From assembly GCA_018894105.1 (NCBI GenBank), contig CM032124.1:4821501-4885500 (forward strand): DNA of 64,000 nt, in the 5' to 3' direction. Position 1 is the stretch's first letter, and every line of letters begins with the position of its first letter. Made by a program: the position numbers and the translations under genes. Below are positions 45,319 to 57,819 of this stretch, one piece after another. A model generated the notes under the pieces. It was not told the origin of the DNA, made no database searches, and saw only the letters and a list, made by a program, of their open reading frames with translations. The DNA comes from Jacaranda mimosifolia. Taxonomy: Eukaryota > Streptophyta > Magnoliopsida > Lamiales > Bignoniaceae.

Positions 45319-47976
45319 CTATTCCCATGAAGAATAGATACGGACTTGAAAGTCCTTTTTCATGTCCTTCTGTTGGTTCCTAATCTTCTTTGCCGATTCC
45401 ACAGCAGAAGGACTGCAGTCAACCAATTCGATCAGTTCAAGGCCTCCTATGTTTCCCATGTCTAAAGGGACTTCCTCCAATTTGTAGCAATGTCTGATAA
45501 ACAGTAGCTTAAGGCTTGGGAAGTGGCGAGCTTCCTCAGCATCTTCATCTCCCCAATACACCAAATCCATGTATTCAAGCAGCAGGTATTTCAGTTCAGG
45601 AAACACCATTTCATCCAGACACCACTCTTCACCTTGGAATGCCAACTCTCGCAGTTTCAGCACTTGAAGATGTGGCAATTCTGCAATAACTTTTATACCT
45701 TCCCATGGAATTCCACAACCGCTTAAACTCAGCTTTTTCACCGTTTTTGGGAAATCAAATTTTGGCAGGAAAGTAATCTCAGACTCAGGGTCAGGATTCA
45801 GTACAGTGAATTTGAAAACTTCAAGTTCTTGAAGTAGATCAAGATAAAAGTTCACTTCACCCGGTGCTTCAATCCAAAGTCCCAACTTTTTTAAATTCGG
45901 AAACTTTTGAAGAACCTCTTCGGTACAACAATCAGCATTTACATTTGCAAGGGACTGAAGGTTTCCAAGGAGGACAGAGTTTTGTGGGTGATCAGAAGGG
46001 ATTAAACGCGGCAACTCACTTTCCGTAAACAGGAGATGCCTTAATTTTGTCATGTCCCAGATTTCCACTGGCAGAATTGATGTGCCCACAAATATGATTT
46101 TGGGATGTTGGCGAACTATAAGGATTTCAAGATTTCGCAGGTTGGAAAGTGATGAGGGAAGCTTTCCGTTATAGGTAAAAGACAGGTACCTCAAGTGGAT
46201 CAGCCTAAGAATTTCATTTGGGAACTCAATGAAATAAACCGTAAGCGCATCTAATACCCTGAGGAGCTCAAAAGTTAAGCTGAAAGGTATTGGGTGATGA
46301 TGATGCTGACCAGGACAAAGAAGAGTGCGTGCTTGTGTAATTGATTTTGTTGAGTTGTAAACTTTTTCGATGCACAAAAAGATATTTTTATGAACAGATA
46401 GACGCCTTTGAGTATCTGCGCCTTCTGGGAGTTTTGGTCTATACCTGTTTATGGCGTGAAAAAATTTCTGTTCTCCAGATATTTTCACGGCCATGTCCCG
46501 TAAAATATCGTGCACGCCGCAAGTTTTAATTTGGCCATCAGAACTGGTCCGCCTGACAAAAATGAGATTTCTAGAAACAAGGTCTACCAAATTCTGCTTT
46601 GCAACCTGCTCCAAGCTCTCAGATGTTGATTGTGGTGCTAGAAAACCTTCGGCAACCCATAACTTGATGAGTTTGGAGATGAGAATCTGGCTATCTTCAG
46701 GGAAAGCTCCCATGTAAAGGAAACATCCTTTCAATCTACCAGGCAAGTGGATGTAACTTAGAGACAAAATCTCTCTGTAGGCCTCTTTACTTTTATCTGC
46801 TTCAGCATTTATATCTTCTGCAACAACTTTCCAATAATCAAGTGTCTTTTTTTGGGCGAGTAGGCCACCAACCACCGTAATTGACAGGGGAAGACCTTGA
46901 CAATTTTTCGCAATGTCCCTTCCAATATCCTTCAAGTTAGGAGGGCATTCTCTTCCTTCAAATGCCTTTTCGCATAGCAATATCCAACTATTCTCCAGGT
47001 CTAGAAGCTGCATCTCATGGCGAAACTCGGAAGGTTTGACAATATATTTGGCAATATTTTCATCCCTAGTGGTCAGAAGAACTCGACTTCCATTCTTATT
47101 ATCCGGAAAAAATTTACTTACTTCATCCCAAATCTTTGTATCCCACATGTCATCTACCACGATGAGATACTTGGTATTGTATAATCTTTGATGCAGATTT
47201 AGGGATAGGTCAGCTCTCTCTTGGTTCACTATATCACCAAGATTTTTCATGGAGCCTGAGTCATCACTTTTTTGGCCCTTGCTGGCCATTGAAGCAAGAA
47301 GCTTTAAAAAGATATCTCGAACATTATAGTCTGGAGATACTGTCACCCAGGCACGGATGTGGAACTCATTCTCCGTCTCTGGATCTTCATAAATACTTCT
47401 AGCAAGAGTCGTCTTGCCGATTCCAGGCAAACCAATGATCGGGACGATTTGGAGTTGGGATATATCTGCGATTAGCTGATCCGTTACCCGCTTCTTGTCT
47501 TTCTCCTGTCCCACGATCCTGATCTTGCTACTAAAAGTGGTTTTAGTAGACCGTGTATCCTCAGCTAACGAATCGCCTGTCTGCTGCCTGATGGAATCCG
47601 CAATCTCCTCTGCCCTTTTGGCAATGGGACCAATTTTTGCTATTATTTCCTCCAAGGAAAGTGATGTGGAAGTACTCTGGTGGTCTCCTGCAGGGATTTC
47701 TTCAGATTCTGACGGAAGAATTTGCTTGGAGAGAAAGGATTCAATGGCGTCTTGGGCTTTATAGATTGCTTCTCTGATTTGGTTTTCCAAATCTTTTACT
47801 GTATCCCTGCTGTCTTTGGGTACAAAATTCGTTTTTTCAAGGGAGGATTGCAGGGAAAAGGCATCGTCATAGAGAGATTGAATATCTTTTGGCTTTAGAA
47901 AATGAACAGGAACTTCATCAGAAGGCAAGAGCTGCTTTAGAGTCTTCACGAGAGAAACTACAGCAGCATAAGCCAT
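45319..47976 (-). CDS. CC-NB-ARC-LRR immune receptor, R1-like (class A)
   Basis: Single-exon NLR of 885 aa from ATG 47976. The frame is open 10 codons further, to an ATG at 48006, but the chosen start gives MAYAAVVSLVKTLKQLL, matching the paralogue at 5989. The coiled coil has an EDVID-like patch AQDAIES. NB-ARC: P-loop GLPGIGKT at 182-189, RNBS-A FHIRAWVTVSPDYNV, kinase-2 YLIVVDDMW, RNBS-B GSRVLLTTR, GLPL CQGLPLSI, RNBS-D CFLYMGAFPED, and VHD at 488-490. LRRs run to the end (RIYSSWE). All switch motifs are canonical, unlike the class A gene at 5989. Length is typical. Expected to act as an intracellular sensor or executor of immunity; specificity unknown. Confidence 0.94.
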   Translation of the reverse strand: MAYAAVVSLVKTLKQLLPSDEVPVHFLKPKDIQSLYDDAFSLQSSLEKTNFVPKDSRDTVKDLENQIREAIYKAQDAIESFLSKQILPSESEEIPAGDHQSTSTSLSLEEIIAKIGPIAKRAEEIADSIRQQTGDSLAEDTRSTKTTFSSKIRIVGQEKDKKRVTDQLIADISQLQIVPIIGLPGIGKTTLARSIYEDPETENEFHIRAWVTVSPDYNVRDIFLKLLASMASKGQKSDDSGSMKNLGDIVNQERADLSLNLHQRLYNTKYLIVVDDMWDTKIWDEVSKFFPDNKNGSRVLLTTRDENIAKYIVKPSEFRHEMQLLDLENSWILLCEKAFEGRECPPNLKDIGRDIAKNCQGLPLSITVVGGLLAQKKTLDYWKVVAEDINAEADKSKEAYREILSLSYIHLPGRLKGCFLYMGAFPEDSQILISKLIKLWVAEGFLAPQSTSESLEQVAKQNLVDLVSRNLIFVRRTSSDGQIKTCGVHDILRDMAVKISGEQKFFHAINRYRPKLPEGADTQRRLSVHKNIFLCIEKVYNSTKSITQARTLLCPGQHHHHPIPFSLTFELLRVLDALTVYFIEFPNEILRLIHLRYLSFTYNGKLPSSLSNLRNLEILIVRQHPKIIFVGTSILPVEIWDMTKLRHLLFTESELPRLIPSDHPQNSVLLGNLQSLANVNADCCTEEVLQKFPNLKKLGLWIEAPGEVNFYLDLLQELEVFKFTVLNPDPESEITFLPKFDFPKTVKKLSLSGCGIPWEGIKVIAELPHLQVLKLRELAFQGEEWCLDEMVFPELKYLLLEYMDLVYWGDEDAEEARHFPSLKLLFIRHCYKLEEVPLDMGNIGGLELIELVDCSPSAVESAKKIRNQQKDMKKDFQVRIYSSWE

Positions 47977-48006
47977 CTCTGATACAAACGCCAAACTGGT
48001 GAGCAA

Positions 48007-49735
48007 AAGCTAAACCATCTGTTAAATGGCATGTGGTAACAGCTTTCTTGCTTTCACACAAGAAAATGTTTATATTACTAAATTACGAGAGGTTCGATAG
48101 ATCTATAAGAGGTCGTTTGATTTTATTTTTGGAGCCATTTTTATTTTTTAGTGAAAATACAAAATGAAAAGTTGATTAAAATAGTTGAATATGAAATGAA
48201 ATTTTATTTAGATATGTTGTAGAAAATTATAGGTTTATATAGGTATGAAAATGAAATATATTTGGATATTAAGTGTTTTTGTATTAAAAATTGTGTAGTT
48301 TTTGAATTTGAATTGATAATATGATGTGAGATTGTTTGGAAAAATAATATTATAATTTAAATTTGTAATATTTTTTTTGTGAATGATGTATGAAAAATAT
48401 TAGGAAGATAAAAAATAATTAAGATAATAATAAGTATTGAGAAAAATAATGAAAATAGAGAAAGAATATAATAAAAATTATTTTAAAAATAAAAATATTT
48501 TAAAAAATAATATAGATAGTAATGATTTTTTATTTTTATTTTTTCCTAAAAATAAAAATAAACCGCCCCCAATTGTTTAATCGGCTTATGTGCATTAGAG
48601 GCCCACAATCCCATAAAGGATCCACACCAATAATTATTTTAAAAAAACTATCCATGTATTTTTCATTTAGTTTTCATGGTACTGATCGGCATTCTAAAAC
48701 TATTCAAATGTATCGTGGATATGATCCAAGACCCAGATAAATCATAAATATATTATTATAATTGGCAGATCCAAATATGGGGTCAACATATTATTTTGAT
48801 ATGTTATATTATATATTGTAATAATACAGGCTGGCTCGTCGTTGTCGATGTGACACAAAGTATATCCACATCGATGAAAATAATAAAAGAATACAACTTG
48901 CTACTTTAACAATGAACTGAGCTTAGAACAAGCATATTTTGATGTTTTGTATTTCAACTACATAGCTATGAGCTTTTCAACTTGAAGTTTAAACTTAAGA
49001 ATTAAAATTAGTTTAATCTTGGGACCACCGATTTTATTAATATCTTGAGAATCTTTTGTCTTTTTTCCTTTCCACATTTAACAACCAACATTTTATCACT
49101 TAGTGTGAGTTTGGATTTATTTTTTAGAAGTATTTTTAGTTTTAACGAAAATAAATAGTGAAAAGTAAATTATAAATTTGAATTTGAAAATGAAATGTTG
49201 TTTGAAGGTTTTGTTTAAAATGTAATAATTATGTAGGGTTGAAAATGAATTGTATTTGAAATATATAGTATTTTGTATTAAAAGCCATGCAAATGTGAGT
49301 AGGAGAAAATAAAAAATGATGAAAAGTGAAAATAGAAATAAAGTGTAATAGTGTGTTTTGAAAAATATTTAGAGAATGAAAATATTTGTGAAAATGAGGG
49401 TGTTTGAAAACAAAATCCTAACAGGCACTTAGCATCCTCTATCTTATTCTGTATTACATCTCCTATTCCAATGTAATATGCATATAACAAGTGTATTTAG
49501 TTTTCAATCAATTATTTTTATAAAGAAATATCCAATACACGTGTCATACATCCATGTAATAAAATAAAAAATAGAACATATAGTGGAATAGAAGATTTAA
49601 ACTGATTTTTTATGGCTTAGAAAGCCCATGCTTCTTACACAACTTAAGAAGGGCCAATCCATAAATTAGTTTGAGCAAATTGTTGTGTATGATTATGTCC
49701 ACACATTTTTTTTTATTATGTAAATGTCGACGTAT
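48007..49735. other. Intergenic DNA, no gene seen
   Basis: Upstream side of the minus-strand class A gene. AT-rich, with words such as GAAAATGAAATTGTATTTG resembling short miniature-element ends, but no boundaries could be set. It does not show the flank words shared by 5.2, 15.7 and 50.3 kb. Confidence 0.5.
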
Positions 49736-49739
49736 ATAA

Positions 49740-50335
49740 AGTCGTCACTATAACAAAATTATTATTCAATGGCACTAATTAGTTTAGTGATATTTTATAA
49801 TGTAATGATATAAAAAATTAATGTAATAATAATCGTAACAGAATTGCACTATATAATAATATTTAGTGGCATTTGATTATTAAATAACAAAGAAAATAAT
49901 GAGTAATGACATTTAATTGAAAATACCAAGATAAATGTATTTCAAAAATATTTAACTAGTGCCACTAATTTTTTTAGAAAAATACCACTAATAGTTAGTT
50001 ATGGTGTCATTTGAAAAAATATGATAAAGTATACTAACTTAATTAATGGCATTTTGTAGTTTAATGATATACAAAAGTATTATGGTGATAGTCATAAAAA
50101 AAATATCACACTATAATAAAATATTTAGTGGTTTTGATTATTAAATGACACATAAAATAGTAGCATTTAATTAAGAATGCCAACAAATACGTATTTTGAA
50201 GGAATTTAACTAATGTCACTAATTTTTCTTGAAAAATGTCCCTCATATTTACTTATGGTGTCATTTAGGAAAAAAAAAATACTATAAAATATTTAGTGAC
50301 ATAACTTAGTGACATTCTAATAAATACCATTTCAA
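49740..50335. repeat. Diverged double repeat with CACTA-like end
   Basis: Begins TCACTATAACAAAATTATTA and contains two copies, about 300 bp apart, of a unit with TTTAGTGGCATTTGATTATT, TGACATTTAATTGAAAATAC and TTATGGTGTCATTT. Dense short direct and inverted GTGGCAT words resemble the subterminal repeats of CACTA elements. Related sequence lies at 53.47 to 54.07 kb. No transposase and no certain ends. Confidence 0.4.
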
Positions 50336-50339
50336 AACA

Positions 50340-52300
50340 ATATATTAGTTGACCTCTAATGGGCATTGGTGCGAGTACATTAATATGAATTAACAAGTCG
50401 CAAGTTGCTAATCTTTATACATACATTTAACATATCGTTCATTTAATTTCTATTTGCATTAGATATGATATAGGTGATATAATATTGAACTGGCATGCAT
50501 AATATATCCATTAATTTATATTTTGCTCTCATCATTAGTGAATAAATGAATATACTTTACTATGTTCTATTATAGTTGTGTTTCATCTCTAGGCATAATA
50601 TATCCATTAATTTATATTTGACTCTCATCATTAGTGGATAAATGAACATAGTTTACTATGTTCCATCTTCAATTTCAATTTACATATCGATACAGATGCA
50701 AGTAGTTCACTATGTTCTATTATAGTTGGTGTTCCATCTACAATTTTAATTTATGTATTGATACATACATGTGCTAAAAAATACAAATTTTTAGATATTT
50801 TGTTGCAATACGTGCCCACGAGTAAATCATGTATACACTGTGGTCATACCTCATGTGCAAATTTTTGGATTAAAAAGTTTGAGATTTTGAAACTATACCT
50901 CAAATTTGCTCTAAAGAAATTAATGTTAACGATAACCAATTCACAACAATAACTTAGATATCAAATTTGTCCCATATTGAAGGAGTTGAGAGTAAGTTTT
51001 CTTACATTATCACCCTTCCAAACATCTTTTTCTAATGATCACAAAATTCCAATGAGATGAGTGATAGGCGGGACAATACCTCGATGCGATTGGGTCTCCA
51101 TGTTTAGCCATAGATCTAGGCATCATTTGTAGTCAAATAGCAAATATGAAACCTTAGTAAAACAACTCTTTGCCATAAAACTTAATTAAAAGGCACTCAA
51201 TTTCATACCAATATTTTTCCTGGAATTTTTAAATATAACATTTAGTATTTCATTTGGTAGGTAATAGAATTTGGAGGAAATTGCACCAACATCCTATAAC
51301 TTTCAATTATTGCCAACCATCCCCCAAAGATTTGAATCCATAGCAATGAGATCGATCCCCGAACTTTGCTCGGATCACGTTCAGGTCCACGTAGGTGTGG
51401 TCTAATGAACTCTATTGATGCTACTTTAAAAGTACTTGTAATTTTTCAGCACAAAATGCCAAACATTTGGTAGGTTGAGAGGGGTACTTTTGAAAAATGT
51501 TTAATGTTCAAAAACTACACCAAACACAAAAAGAAAAAGCATTTGCTATTCCTAGTCAGTGTGAAAGGCATACCAAATTGCATTTTCTTAATTAATTGTG
51601 TATATTTATTAAATAGAGATCACGCATATATTGTTGAATTTATTGTCCACATCATCCTTTGATTTGGAGACTAACTGCCCAACTCATGGCGCTTATACGG
51701 CGCAGCTACCTCAAGCCGACCGTAGCCTTATACGATACTTTGTGCTGCTAAATATATAAAAAAATAAAGTTGTACCTCTACTAACAACTAAAGATTTTAA
51801 TTTAGTGGTAAACTTTTGATCATAACATATCAATATATATATTTATTACATACTTTTCATATTTTTTTGGCTGTATAACAGTTAACTGGAGTTGACTTCC
51901 AATGGTCATGAGAATAATTAAGCCCATTAATATGAATCATTAACAAGTTGCAAGTTATTATTTGCTAATTAAGTACGTACATATATTGTGCCTGTAAACT
52001 CTCTCTTATTATCCGTAAGTTTATATATATTTAATTTGGTTCTCATCCTGAAAATTAACAAACCCCAAAGTTGCTTCTTTATTTGCTTTCTCGCACATGT
52101 GCCCACAAGTCACATGGACCATGTTCACACAATATGCAAAAACTTTTGGGTTAAAAACTTTGGGACTTTGCAAACGTATTTCGAACTTGCTATAAAGAAA
52201 TTAATTTAAAGACCATCAGTGCACGACAATATTAACTTCAAATAGTTGGGCTGAAGAGAACACCAGCAATAATCATTATAAATATGACAATGTTATCAAA
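50340..52300 (+). repeat. Orphan class A NLR 5'-flank block (copy 2)
   Basis: Paralogue of 15.70 to 17.72 kb in the same orientation, including both internal halves (GTTGACCTCTAATGG near 50348, GTTGACTTCCAATGG near 51890). It also shares GCACAAAATGCCAAACATTT near 51451 and AGTCAGTGTGAAAGGCATAC near 51555. It contains a short extra duplication of ATAATATATCCATTAATTTA near 50507 and 50597. No NLR coding sequence is attached; it runs straight into a class B flank copy. Confidence 0.7.
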
Positions 52301-53475
52301 TTTGCTCTGAAATTGGGGATTATATGGTATTTTAGGACTTTAATCATTTGGATGATAGTTCAATACTCTAATGAAGAAAAATCCCAAAATCAGGACAATA
52401 GTGGCCAGAAAATCTAATTAATATCGTCCAAATTAACACTACGCAGATTATTTTTGACTGACGACGTAATTTCTAGCCAAACTACAACCACCTGACTGCT
52501 GGGGGCACAATTGCCAAATTTGCTTTGTAACTTGAAGTCGTTAACATTTTTAGAACTTTTATTAGTCAAGATAGCATTTTAAAAGTCCAATTAAAATTTT
52601 TATCAAGTCAGAACAATCACTACAAAAGTCCAGGCGCATTAGCTACGTGTAATTATACCTAACAAATCGGTACCCGCGGATAACCCAAGAGCGGGTAAGA
52701 ATGGGTTGGGTAAATTTATCCGCCAATAAAATTACTCATTTTTTATTGTGTAGGAGATAGTAGACCAATTACCTGTGACTATGGGTAATGGATAATCCAC
52801 AAGTACCCGTACTATTTTTTTTCTTTTTTCTTTAATATTTAAAGAATTGTTTTTTTCTTTTAAATTTACATAATATTATATAAATGTTAGTTGTTATCTA
52901 AATAAAATTAATAAAAGAGCCTACAAATTTCAAATATTATATTGAATAAATAATTTAAAGCATGTTAAATGTTTTGGTTTGAAAACTACGACTTAAATAT
53001 TTAAACATATATTAAATTTAACTTATATTACATTTCGAAGTTTAAATTTAAATTTCATTATATGTCAAAAGTTTTTTGAACTAAAAGTTTAAACAACACT
53101 TAAATATTGTTGATATCATTAACCAAAAAAAGTGTTATACCTTCCAAAATAGTTGCAAAAATTAGAGAAAAATTAAACATTAAATTATAAATAATCATTC
53201 ATGGGTTACCCGCGGGTTGGGCCAAAAAACGGCGGGTAATTGGACGGCGGATAAAATTACCCGCATTTTTTGGGTACAGAAAATGAGGCCCATTACTTGT
53301 ATTTTTTTGGGTACCCGTGGGTTTGGGTAATTTTTTTGCCAGGTCTATGTGTAATCCATGAGTGATACTAAAAGTTTATAACTTTATCTATCAAATTAAT
53401 TTAGCCAAATTCAAAATAAATGCTCTCACAACTAATTCTCATCACAAGTAATTTCCACTGTTGATTTTTTTTTTA
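52290..53475 (+). repeat. Orphan class B NLR 5'-flank copy, split by an hAT-like insertion
   Basis: 52290..52653 and 53348..53475 align with 34425..34925 upstream of the class B gene at 35387 (AAATTGGGGATTATATGGTA, TTTTAGGACTTTAATCA, ACAATTGCCAAATTTGC; then AACTTTATCTATCAAATTA). A weaker echo continues near 53.67 kb (ATTCCTATTA, ATAGACTCTTTCAACT against 35.21 to 35.29 kb). No coiled-coil exon follows. Confidence 0.65.
52654..53347. mobile_element. hAT-like miniature element, 694 bp
   Basis: Inverted ends TATACCTAACAAATCGG and, from the right, TAGACCTGGCAAAAAAA; target duplications CGTGTAAT (52646..52653) and TGTGTAAT (53348..53355), 7 of 8. Subterminal regions have many ACCCGCGGGTA words. 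Its flanks are homologous to 34.8 kb, where the element is absent. Confidence 0.78.
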
Positions 53476-54430
53476 ATATTATTAATTTAGTGACATTCTG
53501 TAGTGTAATGATACACAGAAATAAGATGATAATTATAGGAAAAAACAAAGTACAATATTTAATGGCATCTGAGTAATAAATATAATAAATATTAATATAA
53601 AAAATTGTAATATTCGATTGAAAATACTAACATAAATATCTTTCAAAAGCTAGTAACTCTCCATATTCCTATTAATACTTCAATTTTGAGGATAGACTCT
53701 TTCAACTGCACAAACATTCATCCCCTTCACGCTTTCCATCCCCTGCCAATTAACCACGGCCACTGATTTTTCTTGAAAAATGTCTCTCATATTTGTTTAT
53801 GGTGATATTTGAAAATGATTCTACAAATTATTTTGGGGCGCTAGTTGCATTGTACAATGTAATGACACATTAAAATAATATAGTGATAATAATAAAAAAT
53901 GTTGTTGTAGTATAATACTTAGTGCATTTGATTAATAAATTCTATAAAAACATAGTGACAAATACTAACATAACTATATGTTAGTGGCATTTAACTAATA
54001 TCACTATCTTTTATTTTGAAAAAGAAAATACCACTCATATTAATGTTATAGTGTACTATGAAGAAATATCACATAAATGGATAAAGTATGGGCATGTTCA
54101 TGGTTATAAAAATTTACAAATTTATATATTTATATATATATATATATTATCATCAACATATTGATTAAATTAACTACTATATATATTTTTAATGTACCGA
54201 CTAAATCAATCATATGTTAAAAAAGTATTAAAAAATTATTTTTTGCTGATCTTTTCTCTCCTTACCTATACATTATATTTTTTCTCTCTCTATTTTTTTG
54301 GAAATTTTCTATCTCTAAATTTAATCTCACATTTTCAAATAAATTATTTCATATAATAAACTCAAGCTCATACATTTAAATAATTAAGAAAATGTACTTT
54401 CAAATATATAAAAATATATTAATATGTTTA
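53476..54430. repeat. CACTA-like degenerate repeat and AT-rich DNA
   Basis: Shares TTTAGTGACATT-, TAATGACACA- and GTGGCATTTAACTAAT-like words with 49.74 to 50.34 kb. Interrupts the class B flank copy. No gene. Confidence 0.35.
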
Positions 54431-54439
54431 ACTATATAT

Positions 54440-54560
54440 ATTGAAATTTGCAAACTTATACTCTCGTAAACAGATGAGTGCGGGTTCAAGTCTTGTAAAG
54501 AGCAATTGTGGTGTCTTGAAGTCCCATATATGGGGTAGTGGGGCAAATGAGCATATCATT
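54440..54560 (+). repeat. tRNA-like (box B) repeat module, copy 1
   Basis: GGGTTCAAGTC at 54482..54492 resembles a pol III box B. The surrounding 120 bp, from ACTATATATATTGAA to AAAGAGCAATTG, match 57.82 to 57.96 kb. Box A is degenerate here. Could be a SINE head or a tRNA-related relic. Confidence 0.45.
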
Positions 54561-54564
54561 TAAA

Positions 54565-54900
54565 AGATTTTTTTTCTGACATTTAATTTAACATGTTATT
54601 TAATTAACTTTTTATGATATATTAGTATGTCATTTAAAAAAATCTTTTGTGTGTATTAATTTTAATATGAGTATATGTATTTTTTTTGATATGTTAGCAT
54701 GTCATTGAAAAATATCTTTATAGCATTTTAACATGTCATGATTCATTGAAATTTTTGTGAAATATTAGCATGCCATTTAAAGGAACTTTTGTGGCATTTT
54801 AACATGCTACTAGTGAAATATTAATATAGATTATTTAAAAATATCTTTGTTGGAATTTAATTTTGATGTGTTATTTAATGCATTTTGAAACATCGATCAT
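54565..54900 (+). repeat. Diverged tandem words with ATGTCATTTAAA
   Basis: TATTAGTATGTCATTTAAA, GTTAGCATGTCATTGAAAA, TTTTAACATGTCATGATTC and TATTAGCATGCCATTTAAAG follow each other at intervals of roughly 70 bp. The same words follow the second tRNA-like module at 57.95 to 58.01 kb, so they belong to one repeat family. Confidence 0.5.
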
Positions 54901-55986
54901 TTGATGAATTTTTGTTGTATTTTACTAATGCTACAATAAAGTTAAACTTATAACATTTATAGCCTTAAGTACACCGCTATATGTAGCATTTTTAAAAAAA
55001 GCTACTAAGTAGAAAATGACCACAATAATATTAGTTGAGTGGCATTTTTTAGTGACATTAATATTTAATTTGATTTTGGTTATTTTGATGTGCATTGAGA
55101 TTGCTAGTTATATTTTATTTGGTAGTTTTAGATTTATTTTATTAATTGTAAAAGTAATAAAATGAAATCTATTGTTTTAGATTTAGGTAGTAGCATCTCG
55201 CACGTGAAGGACATCTCGAAGGAAGAGGCGAAGAGTTAGCTATTCTATCCCGATTCAATTTTTGTACCAAGTCAACTAAAAACTTTTGGAAAAATTTAAG
55301 TAAATGAAATAATATTGTGCAAAAAAAAATTTGATGGACAAATAGAAAAACAATTGTGTCACTCCTCGAGTTCTTTAGCTTCAAACTAACCTATGGATTG
55401 CCCCTGCTTAATTTGTCCATGGAGCATTCTTAATTTTCTAAATTAATCACAAAATGTTGGTTAGGTAAAGGTGAAAAGAAAAATAAAATTCAAAACTGTC
55501 CATTATATTATTTAAATCCAGTGGTCTATATGCGCCATTAGATTAACACATTGAATTAATCTTAGTTCTTACTTATGAATCGCCAATTAGTTGCAGAGCT
55601 GATAGCTAAGCTATATTATTATAAATAATTTTCTATGTATTTCCTGTGTTTTGGTGGCCAATTAAAAAGGTTCATTGACTTCTAGAAACTTATTACGTAT
55701 AATGGCTAATATATATTTAAAGAAGACTTTTAATTAATTGTTAAGTAACAAGTTCGAACTATACTTATAATTATTGCACTTATATCATAGACCTAGTCGA
55801 AATATGATATTAAATTTAGAAATTAATTTTCATATGTACCAAAAGAAATGGTCTTTCATGAAAATTTACCTTACATGATTAATTTCTATATATTTAGTAT
55901 AGTACATGTCAGATGCTAGGATTAAATAGAAATTTTAAATTCATTTTGGATCGTATACCAAATAATATTTTTAGTACATAATGATA
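54901..55986. other. Intergenic DNA, no gene seen
   Basis: AT-rich sequence without element ends or coding motifs. A 71-codon minus-strand frame at 55169..55384 has no recognised feature. Confidence 0.5.
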
Positions 55987-55994
55987 GAATTAGT

Positions 55995-57205
55995 AAAGGG
56001 GTGGCAATTTGGATGGGTCGAGTGGGTTCGAGTTGGGTTGAAGTAGGGATATAACATTAATCTTTTCAATTTGAACCCAACAAAACCTGATGACAACATG
56101 AAAGTGCTCATCCTTAACCTAACCTGATTCGTATCAGGTCAGGTTCGGGTAGACTTGATTTTCAAAATAATTATTTTGAATATTTATTTTAATTTTTAGA
56201 AATTTTTTGGTATTTTTATTTTTTAATTGTATCTATTTTTAATTATTAATAAATTGAAATAGGAGTAAGGAGTTATCTTTATAACTTCACAAATGCACTC
56301 AAATAATTTTAATTGAACCGCATAATATATTGATTTTTAGAACTTTTGTTCCTTCCATTTTCTAGTATCTATCGACATTATAAAAATATTGAAATCACAA
56401 AGTGTTTTATTTTTAAAAATATCATACTATTTCAAGTTTTACTCACCCACTCTAGCTCTTTAATTTTTGGATCTTTTGTGTCGATTAAATTGCCTTTTTT
56501 AACTTTTTATAATTAATGCCATTATTTTTTAACTTTATATTGATTCAATTAAGCAATACATAAATCAATAAAAATATATCATCAAGCAAATAAGTAAACA
56601 AATATTTTAATTACACACATAATTTATTATAAAAACTTGCTTAAGTCTTTTGAATTTTTTATAATCTCTCGACAGAAAGAATTATTATTTATTTATATAT
56701 ACAAAATCTTGCGTTGTATAAAACCTAAGAAAAACTTATAGGACAATTTAGCAGTTAAATCAACTCTTTGAGGTATAATTTTCATGTCCATTTGGATACA
56801 AAAATAATCATTATAAGTAATTTAAAATTATAATAATCCATCCTATATGATTGTGAGATAAATAAGACTGAAAAATGTCAAAATAGTAGTTTTGATATTG
56901 CTAAAGTTCAAATTTTCAAACTTTATTTTGTTATTTTATATTTTTACTCCTCGAAAATTTAAATTTTATTTATTTAATTTGGATCTGGTCGAGTTGGTTT
57001 AGGTGGGTTTGGGTTGTTGTGTGACCCACAATCAAATTTTGAATTGTTTGTGTAACCTGAAATTCAACCCAACTCAACCATTTTCTTTGGGTTCTTATTC
57101 ATATCGACCTTATTGGACCCGGACCCAAAATAGGTGAACCCAAACCCAAGTTTTTCGTGTCGAACTCGTGTCGAGTTATCGTATCGTGTTGGAAATTGCC
57201 ACCCT
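55995..57205. mobile_element. hAT-like non-autonomous element, 1211 bp
   Basis: Inverted ends AAAGGGGTGGCAATTTGG and, from the right, AGGGTGGCAATTTCC; target duplications GAATTAGT (55987..55994) and AAATTAGT (57206..57213), 7 of 8. Subterminal words GGGTTCGAGTTGGGTTG and CGTGTCGAACTCGTGTCGAG are typical of this group. No transposase frame. Confidence 0.8.
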
Positions 57206-57213
57206 AAATTAGT

Positions 57214-57819
57214 TTATACATTAAAACATAAGTTTAATAAACTAGATCCAATGGATCTTGGATTAGATAGGATAGGGTAGGGTAAGGATTTTATTGTTTT
57301 AAGTGTTTTAGAGTAAGGTAGAAAATATGATATTTTTATTTGAATATTTTAGGATATGAGCTTGGGTACGGTAATACCTTACCCATTAACAGGCCTAAAT
57401 TGAGACTTAGTTTGATTAGAGTATCCAAAAATAAAGTAGGAAAAACTACTTGAGGGCGAAGAGAGAATATGAAAAGCATATTCGGATCACTCCATTCTCA
57501 ATCTAGGAAAAAGGTCCACTTCATGTGCCACAATTAAAGCAGCCAAAATTATGGTAGGTTCCCATTATCTACGGGACAAAGAAACATATTATGACTTTAA
57601 ATCAATGTTAAAATACAGAAATGCTTGCATCTATATCAATAATTGTTTGATCAATTATTATATAACTCAACTATACTTATCCTGGTGAAGGCATCACTTT
57701 CAGGTTTAGGATTGGTTTTCTAAGGGAGGTGCACACCAAAAGAAGGATTCGTACTTTGTTAATAATATAGATAATTGAGTAAATATATTTTTAAGGTATA
57801 AAAATAAATTAATATTTTT
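57214..57819. other. Intergenic DNA, no gene seen
   Basis: AT-rich, with GGATAGGGTAGGGTAAGG near 57267; no further structure identified. Confidence 0.5.
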
